Source: Microbacterium imperiale (GTDB lineage Bacteria; Actinomycetota; Actinomycetes; Actinomycetales; Microbacteriaceae). From it: 64,000 nt of DNA. This document shows positions 52,646 to 59,949 of the stretch, piece by piece. A program made the translations under genes and the position numbers. A model generated the notes under the pieces. The model made no database searches and was not told the DNA's origin. It saw only the letters and a list, made by a program, of their open reading frames with translations. Where the stretch lies: positions 1,736,001 to 1,800,000 of the forward strand of contig NZ_JAGIOK010000001.1 in assembly GCF_017876655.1 (NCBI RefSeq). Reading direction: 5' to 3'. Position 1 is the stretch's first letter; each line of letters starts with the position of its first letter.

Positions 52646-53451
52646 GCGTGCTCTCCGTGATCGTGATCGTGGTGGTGGTGCGACGCATCGGCGTCGGGAG
52701 CACCGACGACGACGAGCCGGTCGCCCGCGCGCAGCACGAACACCGGCGCTCCGTACAGATCGGTGAGGACGGGCGACGTCAGCACCTCTGCGGGCGTGCC
52801 GAGCGTGAAGCGGCCGTTCGCGATGTAGAGGATGCGGTCGACCTTGTCGAGCACGGGGTTGATGTCATGGGTCACGAGCAGGACGGCGGCGCCGGTGCGG
52901 CGGTGCTCGTCGATGAGCCCGACGACCGCCTGCTGGTTCGCCAGGTCGAGGCTCGTCAGCGGTTCGTCGCAGAGCAGCAGCTTCGGATCGTCGGCGAGCG
53001 CCTGACCGACGCGCAGCCGCTGCTGCTCGCCGCCGGACAGCACCCCCACGGGCCGGTCGGCGAAGGACGCCGCCCCGACGTCGGAGATGAGCCGGTCGAT
53101 GCGGTCGCGGTCGCGGCGGCGCGGCAACGGCAGCCCGAAGCGGTGCCCGTCGACGCCGAGGGCGACGAGGTCGCGCGCGCGCAGCGCCGTGTCGCGCGGC
53201 AGCGGACGCGCCTGCGGCAGGTATCCGATCGCCCGGTTGCCGCGGCGGCGCACGGGACGGCCGAGGGCGGTGATCGACCCCTCGCTCAGCGGCTCGAGTC
53301 CGAGGATCGCGCGCAGCAGCGTCGTCTTGCCCGAGCCGCTGGGGCCGAGCACCGCGATCAGCTCACCGGGCGCCACCTCGAGGTCGAGTCCGCTCCACAG
53401 CTCCCGTCCGGAACGGCGCAGGGCGGCACCACGGATCTCGAGCAGGCTCAC
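52642..53451 (-). CDS. znuC: Zinc/manganese ABC transporter ATP-binding protein (ZnuC-like)
   Basis: 269 residues from GTG 53451. Walker A GPSGSGKTT near residue 36, signature LSGGEQQRLRVGQAL, Walker B LLLCDEPLTSLD, and a His-rich C-terminus (HHHHDHDHGEH) expected to bind zinc. There is no ribosome site; TACGCT six bases before the GTG fits a -10 element of a leaderless mRNA. No substrate-binding znuA gene is present beside it, since the flagellin gene follows divergently. Confidence 0.9.
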   Translation of the reverse strand: MSLLEIRGAALRRSGRELWSGLDLEVAPGELIAVLGPSGSGKTTLLRAILGLEPLSEGSITALGRPVRRRGNRAIGYLPQARPLPRDTALRARDLVALGVDGHRFGLPLPRRRDRDRIDRLISDVGAASFADRPVGVLSGGEQQRLRVGQALADDPKLLLCDEPLTSLDLANQQAVVGLIDEHRRTGAAVLLVTHDINPVLDKVDRILYIANGRFTLGTPAEVLTSPVLTDLYGAPVFVLRAGDRLVVVGAPDADASHHHHDHDHGEHA

Positions 53452-53468
53452 CGGGTCAGCGTACCCGC

Positions 53469-53496
53469 CTAACGGATCGCGCCGAGCGGTCGATAG
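53469..53496 (+). promoter_or_regulatory. Sigma-28 (FliA/WhiG-type) promoter of flagellin
   Basis: CTAACG-N14-GTCGATAG. Same elements and exact spacing occur before flgN, fliD and flgB. The -10 element ends 79 bases before the flagellin ATG. Confidence 0.75.
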
Positions 53497-53505
53497 AGGC
53501 ATCCA

Positions 53506-53568
53506 GGAGTCCACGGACGGACTCCGGGAGCCCAGGACGGGCTCCCGCTCATCCCAATCCACGGAGGA
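53506..53568 (+). promoter_or_regulatory. Flagellin mRNA leader with two GGA-loop hairpins (candidate CsrA sites)
   Basis: Hairpin 1: GGAGTCC/GGACTCC, 7-bp perfect stem, loop ACGGAC. Hairpin 2: GGGAGCCC/GGGCTCCC, 8-bp perfect stem, loop AGGAC. Then the ribosome site ACGGAGGA at 53561-53568. CsrA binds A-N-GGA in hairpin loops and at ribosome sites, so all three spots fit, as in the hag leader of Bacillus. Confidence 0.6.
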
Positions 53569-53575
53569 ATGAACC

Positions 53576-54421
53576 ATGGGAATGCAGATCGCCACCAACG
53601 TGGGCGCGCTCAACGCCTACCGCAACCTGTCCAGCACGCAGAACGACGTGTCGAAGTCGCTCGAGAAGCTCTCGAGCGGTCTGCGCATCAACCGCGCTGC
53701 GGACGACGCCGCCGGCCTCGCCATCTCGGAAGGCCTGAAGTCTCAGGTCAACGGACTCAACGTGGCCGCGCGCAACGCTCAGGACGGCATCTCGGTCATC
53801 CAGACCGCGGAAGGCGCCCTGACGGAGGTCCACTCGATCCTCCAGCGCATGCGCGACCTGGCCGTCCAGGCGGGCAACGACTCGAACAACGCCGACTCGC
53901 GCACCGCGATCACCACGGAGGCCACGCAGCTGACCGCCGAGCTGACCCGCATCAGCACGTCGACCAACTTCAACGGCATCAAGCTGCTCGACGGCACCGC
54001 CGGTGCTGACGGCGACGGCGTGCTGTCGTTCCAGATCGGTGCAGACGGCTCGGCGGACAACCGCCTGACCGTCGACCTCGGCGCGGCGAACGTCGCCGAC
54101 GTCGTCACCGGTCTGGGCACGCTCGACTTCAGCTCGGCGACGGGTGCCGCAGCCGCGGTCACCGCGATCAACACGCAGATCACCGCGGTGTCGGCCGGTC
54201 GCTCCGAGCTCGGTGCGGCGCAGAACCGCTTCGAGTCGGCCATCAACAGCCTGAACGTGTCGGCGGAGAACCTGTCGGCTGCCAACAGCCGCATCCGCGA
54301 CACCGACATGGCCGCCGAGATGGTCAAGTACACGGCCGCGAACATCCTGTCGCAGGCGGGCACCGCCATGCTCGCGCAGGCGAACCAGGCCAACCAGGGC
54401 GTGCTGCAGCTGCTGCGGTAA
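53576..54421 (+). CDS. fliC: Flagellin
   Basis: 281 residues. The conserved N-terminal D0/D1 (MQIATNVGALNAYRNLSSTQ ... LEKLSSGLRINRAADDAAG) and C-terminal D1/D0 (SAENLSAANSRIRDTDMAAE, ending QANQGVLQLLR) are intact; the middle is short, so the filament lacks bulky outer domains. Secreted by the flagellar type III route, so no signal peptide. No Cys. Expressed from a sigma-28 promoter and translated through a structured leader with candidate CsrA sites. Lower GC and heavier Asn/Ser use than neighbours reflect the protein's composition. Confidence 0.97.
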   Translation: MGMQIATNVGALNAYRNLSSTQNDVSKSLEKLSSGLRINRAADDAAGLAISEGLKSQVNGLNVAARNAQDGISVIQTAEGALTEVHSILQRMRDLAVQAGNDSNNADSRTAITTEATQLTAELTRISTSTNFNGIKLLDGTAGADGDGVLSFQIGADGSADNRLTVDLGAANVADVVTGLGTLDFSSATGAAAAVTAINTQITAVSAGRSELGAAQNRFESAINSLNVSAENLSAANSRIRDTDMAAEMVKYTAANILSQAGTAMLAQANQANQGVLQLLR

Positions 54422-54433
54422 GTCTCGCGACGG

Positions 54434-54464
54434 TGGGTCTCGCGTCGGCTCGACGCGAGACCCA
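54434..54464 (+). terminator. Flagellin terminator
   Basis: TGGGTCTCGCGTCG and its exact complement form a 14-bp stem around a 3-base loop, 13 bases after the flagellin stop. Confidence 0.8.
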
Positions 54465-54521
54465 TCGCCGTCACGGGCGGCCCTGAGGAATCCGATCCCG
54501 AACACCACCACGAGGACCTCG

Positions 54522-55589
54522 ATGACAACCCCCCAGCCCCTCACCCCCGGCCTCTCCTTCCTCTGGGAGCGCGCCCGCCGGGTCAACGTGGCCGCCCTCG
54601 TCGGCCGCGCCCGCCAGGCCGCCGCCCGTCACGGGCGGAGCACGCCGGCGGTCGTGATCGACATGCTGTGGCAGGCGGGCTTCCGCGGGGTGGGATTCCA
54701 GGACTACGTCGACTACGACTTCGCGATGCTCACGTCCGCCGAGCGATCGACGTACATGACGAGCCCGGTGTCGCACCGGCTCGCGCTGCAGTTCGACGAC
54801 CCCGCGTACCGGCACCTGTTCCACGACAAGATCGCGTTCAACCGCACCTTCGACGAGCACCTCCAGCGGGACTGGATGGTCGTCGCCCCGGGCAACGCCA
54901 CCGAGCTGCGGCGCTTCGCGGAGCGGCACGGCACGATCGTGACGAAGGAGCCGCTCGGGCGCGCGGGACTCGGTGTCCACCGCTACCACGCGAGCGAGGT
55001 CACCGACTGGAGCCGCTTCCACCGCGGCCTGCTCGATCGGGGCGAGACGCTCGTCGAAGAGGTCATCCGTCAGCACGACGACCTCGCCGCGCTGTGCGCG
55101 GGCACCGTCAACACCACGCGCGTCACGACCTACTTCGACGGTGAGCGCACCCACGTCCTGGCCATGGCGCAGAAGTTCGGCCGCGGCGCCGTCAGCGACC
55201 AGAACGCCTTCGGCGGCTTCTACGCCATGCTCGACGAGAGCGGCCGCGCGACCGGCGACGGCTACGACTCGAACGACCGCGTCTACGAGGCGCACCCCGA
55301 CAGCGGCATCCGCATCGCCGACTTCCGCCTGCCGATGCTCGACGAGGTCGTCGCGTTCGTCGACCGCCTCGCCCGCGTCGTGCCGCAGGTGCGGTACGTC
55401 GGGTGGGACATCGCCGTGTCACCGACGGGCCCCGTGCTCGTCGAGGGCAACTGGGCGGCGGGCGTGTACGAGAACAAGCCGAGCGCGACGGGGATCCGCA
55501 CGGGACACAAGCCGCGCTACCTCGCCGCCATCGCGGCCACCGATGCGGCGCCGCGCACCGTGCCCGCGGCCGAGACCGCGGCGGCCTGA
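54522..55589 (+). CDS. Sugar-transfer-associated ATP-grasp domain protein
   Basis: 355 residues. The lid/ATP region GTIVTKEPLGRAGLGVHRY near residue 140, LVEEVIRQHDDLAALCAGTVNTTRVTTYF near 180-210, and YVGWDIAVSPTGPVLVEGNWAAG near 295-315 match the sugar-transfer-associated ATP-grasp family. Family members ligate carboxyl groups to amines or thiols in surface polymer or capsule settings. Its placement between flagellin and fliW, separated from both by little, suggests a part in flagellin or surface modification; that is inference. GAGGACC precedes the ATG. Confidence 0.7.
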   Translation: MTTPQPLTPGLSFLWERARRVNVAALVGRARQAAARHGRSTPAVVIDMLWQAGFRGVGFQDYVDYDFAMLTSAERSTYMTSPVSHRLALQFDDPAYRHLFHDKIAFNRTFDEHLQRDWMVVAPGNATELRRFAERHGTIVTKEPLGRAGLGVHRYHASEVTDWSRFHRGLLDRGETLVEEVIRQHDDLAALCAGTVNTTRVTTYFDGERTHVLAMAQKFGRGAVSDQNAFGGFYAMLDESGRATGDGYDSNDRVYEAHPDSGIRIADFRLPMLDEVVAFVDRLARVVPQVRYVGWDIAVSPTGPVLVEGNWAAGVYENKPSATGIRTGHKPRYLAAIAATDAAPRTVPAAETAAA

Positions 55590-55610
55590 CGCGCGGCCGG
55601 CCGTCGCGGG

Positions 55611-56003
55611 TCAGCCCAGGAGCGCCCGCACCGGCAGGTCCTGCCCCTCGAGGATCACCTGCGCGGCCACGCCCGTGCGCCGGTTGACGACCACGGGGGC
55701 CAGGAGATTCACCCCGATGCCCTCGTCGGTCATCCGCGCGACGACGAACACGCGCGCCTCGGCCGGCTCGGTCAGCGCGAGCGCGTCGACGTGCGCGTCG
55801 GAGAGCACCGGCGCGTAGTCCGACACGACCGCGGCGGGGTCGACGAGGTACAGCCGGGTGTCGGGGTCGTCGACCGCGGTCATCGCGTGCAGGCCGCCGG
55901 TCGCGTCGATCGTCTCGAGCGAGAACGCGGTGTGCGGGGCCAGCCCCGGCGGCGGGGCGATGAACGACAGGACGGATGCCGCCGGCGCGGCCGCGTCGCT
56001 CAC
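55611..56003 (-). CDS. fliW: Flagellar assembly factor FliW
   Basis: 130 residues. Features of FliW: LSFIAPPPGLAPHTAFSL near the start, LYLVDPAAVVSDYAP near residue 51, NLLAPVVVNRRTGVAAQVIL near 99-118. FliW binds flagellin, and when freed from it, binds and inhibits the RNA-binding protein CsrA. No csrA-sized gene follows. GTG start at 56003 overlaps the flgL stop by four bases. Confidence 0.88.
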   Translation of the reverse strand: MSDAAAPAASVLSFIAPPPGLAPHTAFSLETIDATGGLHAMTAVDDPDTRLYLVDPAAVVSDYAPVLSDAHVDALALTEPAEARVFVVARMTDEGIGVNLLAPVVVNRRTGVAAQVILEGQDLPVRALLG

Positions 56004-56881
56004 GAGAGGAAGTCCATGAGCGTCGGCTGCATGACCCGGGCGGTCACGGCGAGCGCCGACTGGTAGACGAGCTCCTGCGACTTGAGGGCGACGAGCACCT
56101 CGACGGTGTCGACGTCCTCGACGGCCGCGCGCTGCGCCTCGAGTGACACGGTGGCGTCGGAGGCCGCCTCTTTCGCTCGCATGATCTGATTCTGCCTCGC
56201 CCCCACCGTGCCCTGCACCCCCAGCATCCCGTCGAGCCGCTGGTCGATCTCGGTCAGACGCGCGCCGACGTCGACGCCCGCGCGCAGATCCGCGACGATC
56301 GCCCCGACGAGCGCGAAGACCGAGTCATCGCCCGAGCCGAACACCTCGGCGCCGTTCGCGTCGACGCGCACCGCCTCACCGTCCGACACGCGTCGGCGCA
56401 CCTCGCCGCCGGCGACACCGGCGAAGGTGAAGTCCGGCGCGAACGCCGGACCGTCCGACGTGCCCGCGAACACCGAGCGCCCGAGCAGGGTCGTGTTGGC
56501 CTGTCCGAGCAGCTCTTCGGCGATGCCCTCGAGCTCGACGGCGATGGCTTCGCGGGATGCGCCGTCGAGGGCGCCCGAGTTCGCGCCGCGCGTCGTGAGG
56601 TCGCGGGCGCGTCCGAGCAGCGCCGTCGACGCCGAGATCGCGTTGTCGATCGTCGTCACCCACGCCAGGCCATCGTCGATGTTGCGCGCGTACTGGTCGT
56701 TGCGGCGCTGCGCCGCGTGCAGGTCGAGCGCCGCCGCAGCGGCGGCGGGGTCGTCCGACGGGGCGAGGAACGCCCGCTGCGAGGTGGCCTGGTTCTGCAG
56801 GCGCGACAGGTCGTTCAGGCCGCCCTGGAGGTTGCGCATCGCCGTCTGCGCGAGGCTCTGCGAGGTCACACGGGTGATCAT
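56000..56881 (-). CDS. flgL: Flagellar hook-associated protein 3, FlgL
   Basis: 293 residues. N-terminal MITRVTSQSLAQTAMRNLQGGL and the sequence AFLAPSDDPAAAAAALDLHAA, with the C-terminal heptad region QAAVEDVDTVEVLVALKSQE-like helix, are typical of FlgL junction proteins. Joins filament to FlgK. Secreted without signal peptide. ATG 56881 lies 14 bases after flgK. Confidence 0.92.
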   Translation of the reverse strand: MITRVTSQSLAQTAMRNLQGGLNDLSRLQNQATSQRAFLAPSDDPAAAAAALDLHAAQRRNDQYARNIDDGLAWVTTIDNAISASTALLGRARDLTTRGANSGALDGASREAIAVELEGIAEELLGQANTTLLGRSVFAGTSDGPAFAPDFTFAGVAGGEVRRRVSDGEAVRVDANGAEVFGSGDDSVFALVGAIVADLRAGVDVGARLTEIDQRLDGMLGVQGTVGARQNQIMRAKEAASDATVSLEAQRAAVEDVDTVEVLVALKSQELVYQSALAVTARVMQPTLMDFLS

Positions 56882-56894
56882 GGCGCTCCCGGGT

Positions 56895-58292
56895 TCAGCG
56901 GCCGACGAGGCCGGTGCGGTTGATGAGGACGTCGAGGGCTTCATCGACGGCGGTCAGCACGCGGGCGGCGGCCTGATACGCCGTCTGATACGTCAGCAGG
57001 CTCATCGTCTCTTCGTCGTTGTCGACGCCGGCCACCGACTGCTGCGCCGCCACGGCGGCGACGGCGGTGGTCTCGGCTCGTGCGGCCCGGCCGGCCTCGG
57101 CCGCCGTGGCGACGGCCAGGCGCGAGACGACGTCGCGCCACAGCGCATCGGGGCCGTCGGAGCGCTTGCCGATGCCCGACAGTGCGTCGGCGTTGCTGCC
57201 GTCGAGGGCCCCGGCGCCCGGCGCTCCGATCGCGAGCTCGTCGCGGCTCGTCGGGACGACGCTCAGCCCCAGTGCCGCCGGCACGCCCGCCGCACGGGCG
57301 AAGAAATCGCCCCCGGCCGCGCCCGCCGCGGTCGCCCCGGCGCGGTGCTGCGCGTTGACGGTGTCGGCGAGCGAGGCCGCGAGCGCGTTGTACGACTCGG
57401 CGAGTCCCGCGAGGGGACCGCCGGCATCCGCGGGAGCCAGCAGCGAAAGAGCACCGGCGAGCTCTCCGCTCGCGACGCCGACGGGCGGGCCGCCCGCGGG
57501 CCGCCAGGCGACCGTGACGGGTTCGTCGGTCCCGATCGCGCTCGGACCGGTGACCTCGAGGGCTCGCGCCTGCGAGCCCGAGACGAGCGCGTTGCCGTCG
57601 ACGCGCAGGGTCATGGTGCCGTCCGCCTCCACCGTGCCGACAGCGCCGGCGAGGCGCGAGACCGTCTGGGCCAGCAGGTTGCGGCGGTCGACGAGCTCGT
57701 TGACGGGGGTTCCGGATGCCGTGCCCTGCCGGATCGTGCCGTTGAGCTCGGCGATCTCGGTGGCAGCGGCGTTGATCTGGTCGACGACCCGGTCGGCGCT
57801 CGAGCGGGTCGATGCCCACTGCTGGGCCACGGCGCGGTAGCCGTCGCCGATGCGCGCGGCGATGGTCTCGCCCCGCGTCAGGACGGCGGCCGCGGCGGCC
57901 GTGGAGTCGGGAGCGTTCGAGAGATCCTGCCAGGCGGTCCACAGCTGCGAGAGCTGATCGGCGATGCCGTTCTTCGTCGGCTCCGCGAGGGCGGCCTCCG
58001 CGGCTGCGGTCGCCGAGGCCCGCGTCGACCAGTAGCCGGATGCCGCCAGGGTGTCGCGCACGCGGGCATCGAGCACCGCGTCGCCGAGCCGGGCGATGCC
58101 GTCGACCGAGACGCCCTGCCCCACGCTCGCGCGGCCCGGCGTCGCGACGCCGCCGATGGCCGAGGTCTCGAGGCGCTGCCGGGTGTAGCCGGGCGTCAGC
58201 TGGTTGGCGACGTTCTGCCCCGCCAGGTCCATGCCGCGGCGCGCCGCAGCCAGGGCGCTCGCGGCGGTCCCCACCCCACTGAATGTCGACAT
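56895..58292 (-). CDS. flgK: Flagellar hook-associated protein 1, FlgK
   Basis: 465 residues. N-terminal rod/hook motif AARRGMDLAGQNVANQLTPGYTRQ, with the conserved ANxxTPGYxRQ turn. A long central region with DLSNAPDSTAAAAAV and RRNLLAQTVSRLAGAVG, and C-terminal NDEETMSLLTYQTAYQAAARVLTAV typical of axial proteins. First HAP at the hook end. Starts 9 bases after flgN, in the same operon. Confidence 0.95.
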   Translation of the reverse strand: MSTFSGVGTAASALAAARRGMDLAGQNVANQLTPGYTRQRLETSAIGGVATPGRASVGQGVSVDGIARLGDAVLDARVRDTLAASGYWSTRASATAAAEAALAEPTKNGIADQLSQLWTAWQDLSNAPDSTAAAAAVLTRGETIAARIGDGYRAVAQQWASTRSSADRVVDQINAAATEIAELNGTIRQGTASGTPVNELVDRRNLLAQTVSRLAGAVGTVEADGTMTLRVDGNALVSGSQARALEVTGPSAIGTDEPVTVAWRPAGGPPVGVASGELAGALSLLAPADAGGPLAGLAESYNALAASLADTVNAQHRAGATAAGAAGGDFFARAAGVPAALGLSVVPTSRDELAIGAPGAGALDGSNADALSGIGKRSDGPDALWRDVVSRLAVATAAEAGRAARAETTAVAAVAAQQSVAGVDNDEETMSLLTYQTAYQAAARVLTAVDEALDVLINRTGLVGR

Positions 58293-58301
58293 GCGGTCCT
58301 C

Positions 58302-58784
58302 TCAGATCTCCCGGTCGACGATGCGCGCGGTGTCCTCGCGCACCCGTCCGCCGCCGGTCGTGTACTCCCCCGTGCTCGCCTCGAGTCCGGCCAGGGTCTC
58401 GTCGACCGCCCGGCTCGCGGCGCGCAGATGGGTCTCGTTCGCGTCCTTCAGCTGCGCCACCTCGGCCATGCGCTCGGTCAGGGCGATCCGGTGCTCCGCG
58501 AACACCTCGCGCCAGGTTCCCGTGGGCGCGGCCTCGAGCAGCTGCGCGAGCGTCGTGGCATCGGGCATGCCCCACTCGCGCGCCACCGCGGCGACCTCCA
58601 CGTCGCGCCCCAGACCCGACTCGCGCAGCTGTTCGAGCACGCGCTCGATCTCGCGCGACGCGAGGTGGATCCACCGCGTGTTCCCCGACTCGAGCAGCAG
58701 TCGCTGCTCCTCGAGCTTGAAGATCAGCAGCTCCAGCAGCTCGCGCTCGCGCCACAACTGCATGGACAGCTCGTTTGCTCCCAA
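58302..58784 (-). CDS. flgN: FlgN-like export chaperone
   Basis: 160 residues from a TTG at 58784 that follows GAGGAGG by nine bases. Mostly helical: MQLWRERELLELLIFKLEEQ in the first helix, then long heptad-rich helices. Small helical protein directly before flgK is the usual place of FlgN, the chaperone for FlgK/FlgL. Sequence similarity within the family is low, so the call leans on position. Transcribed from a sigma-28 site at 58870-58897. Confidence 0.7.
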   Translation of the reverse strand: MGANELSMQLWRERELLELLIFKLEEQRLLLESGNTRWIHLASREIERVLEQLRESGLGRDVEVAAVAREWGMPDATTLAQLLEAAPTGTWREVFAEHRIALTERMAEVAQLKDANETHLRAASRAVDETLAGLEASTGEYTTGGGRVREDTARIVDREI

Positions 58785-58869
58785 GGTGTTCCCCCTCCTC
58801 GAGCAGCCCCCATGGACCGCGTAGAACGGCTCGCTCATCGACGAACTGTTCCGAAGCGATCTTCCTCGT

Positions 58870-58897
58870 CTATCGGCAGGAACGACAGTGCGGTTAT
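58870..58897 (-). promoter_or_regulatory. Sigma-28 promoter of flgN-flgK-flgL-fliW
   Basis: On the minus strand ATAACC-N14-GCCGATAG, about 85 bases before flgN. The spacing equals that of the three plus-strand sites. Confidence 0.7.
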
Positions 58898-58915
58898 GCG
58901 CGCCCTGAATTTTGC

Positions 58916-58931
58916 ATGAGATTCCTCTCAT
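58916..58931. promoter_or_regulatory. Inverted repeat ATGAGA-N4-TCTCAT between divergent flgN and fliA
   Basis: A perfect 6+6 inverted repeat in an AT-rich patch, 7 bases before a TATGAT -10 element (58938-58943) that could drive fliA. It may bind the regulator that switches on the sigma factor gene. Confidence 0.4.
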
Positions 58932-59017
58932 CTTGCTTATGATGGCAATCAGCCGGCGTGACGGCTCCTGCGAATTCGGGCCGCAGGGGTGAGCGCACGC
59001 CACGAAAGAGGCTTACT

Positions 59018-59824
59018 TTGCACATCCTCGGCCACGCGGAACGCAATCGACTCATCGAAGAGAACCTTCCCCTGGTGGGCTACCTGGCGCGCGACCTGCA
59101 TTCGCGGGCGACGCACGTGCCGCTGGAGGAGCTCGCGTCGGTCGGCGCCCTCGCGCTGGTCACCGCCGCCGACGCCTTCGATCCTGCGCTCGGGGTTCCC
59201 TTCGGCGCCTACGCGCGCCGCCGCATCCTCGGTGCCTTCGCCGACGAGATGCGCTCGATGGACTGGGCCTCGCGCGGCATCCGCAAGCGCATCAAAGAGA
59301 CCACGGCGATCCGCGACACTCTCACGGCCCGCCTCGGCCGCAGCGCCACCGCCGACGAGATCGCCGAGACGATGGGCCTGCCCCGCACGGCGGTCGTCGA
59401 AGCCCTCGACGACGCAGCTCGCACCGTCACGAGCCTCGACGACGCGTCGGTGCTCGAGGTGCCGAGCGCCATGACCCTGCCCGACGAGGCCGCGGTGCTG
59501 CGCGAGCGGCGCGACGTCCTCGAGCGCGCGGTCGCCGCCCTCCCCCCGCGCATGCGCGCCATCGTGCAAGCCGTCTACATCGACGAGCGCCCCGTCAAAG
59601 AGATCGCCGCCGAGCTCGGGGTCTCGCACTCCGCCGTGTCGCAGCAGCGCGCCGAGGCGATCCGTCTGCTGCGCGATGCGCTCGAGCGCTTCGCCGCCGA
59701 GGAGCAGGTCGAGCCCATCTCGCGCGTGTCGGTCGAGACCCGCGAGGCGTACTTCACCCGCATCACCGCGATGCTGCCGCGCGCCGGACGAGGGATGACG
59801 CCGGCGGCATCCGTCCCGCTGTGA
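59018..59824 (+). CDS. fliA: Sigma-28 family RNA polymerase sigma factor (FliA/WhiG type)
   Basis: 268 residues from TTG 59018, which follows GAAAGAGG; an upstream GTG at 58958 would add 20 residues without similarity. Region 2 contains RNRLIEENLPLVGYLARDL and FGAYARRRILGAFADEMRSMDW, a FliA hallmark. Region 3 and region 4 (PVKEIAAELGVSHSAVSQQRAEAI) follow. It should read the TAAC-N15-GCCGATAG promoters of this region. No anti-sigma FlgM gene is seen. Confidence 0.92.
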   Translation: MHILGHAERNRLIEENLPLVGYLARDLHSRATHVPLEELASVGALALVTAADAFDPALGVPFGAYARRRILGAFADEMRSMDWASRGIRKRIKETTAIRDTLTARLGRSATADEIAETMGLPRTAVVEALDDAARTVTSLDDASVLEVPSAMTLPDEAAVLRERRDVLERAVAALPPRMRAIVQAVYIDERPVKEIAAELGVSHSAVSQQRAEAIRLLRDALERFAAEEQVEPISRVSVETREAYFTRITAMLPRAGRGMTPAASVPL

Positions 59825-59871
59825 CGTCCCGCTCTGACGTCGCGCTCTGACGTCGCGAACCCGTCCCCGGC

Positions 59872-59899
59872 CTAACGCGGGCCGACGGCGTGCCGATAG
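59872..59899 (+). promoter_or_regulatory. Sigma-28 promoter of fliD
   Basis: CTAACG-N14-GCCGATAG; -10 element ends 50 bases before the fliD ATG. Confidence 0.75.
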
Positions 59900-59949
59900 A
59901 CCCTGCCGACGGCGGGCGCATCCGCCGCACGACGACGACAGGACGGCAC

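Noticed and set aside
53440..53500. Zur box in the znuC-fliC gap
   Set aside because: No TGATAATNATTATCA-like sequence; the only clear elements are the leaderless -10 for znuC and the sigma-28 promoter.
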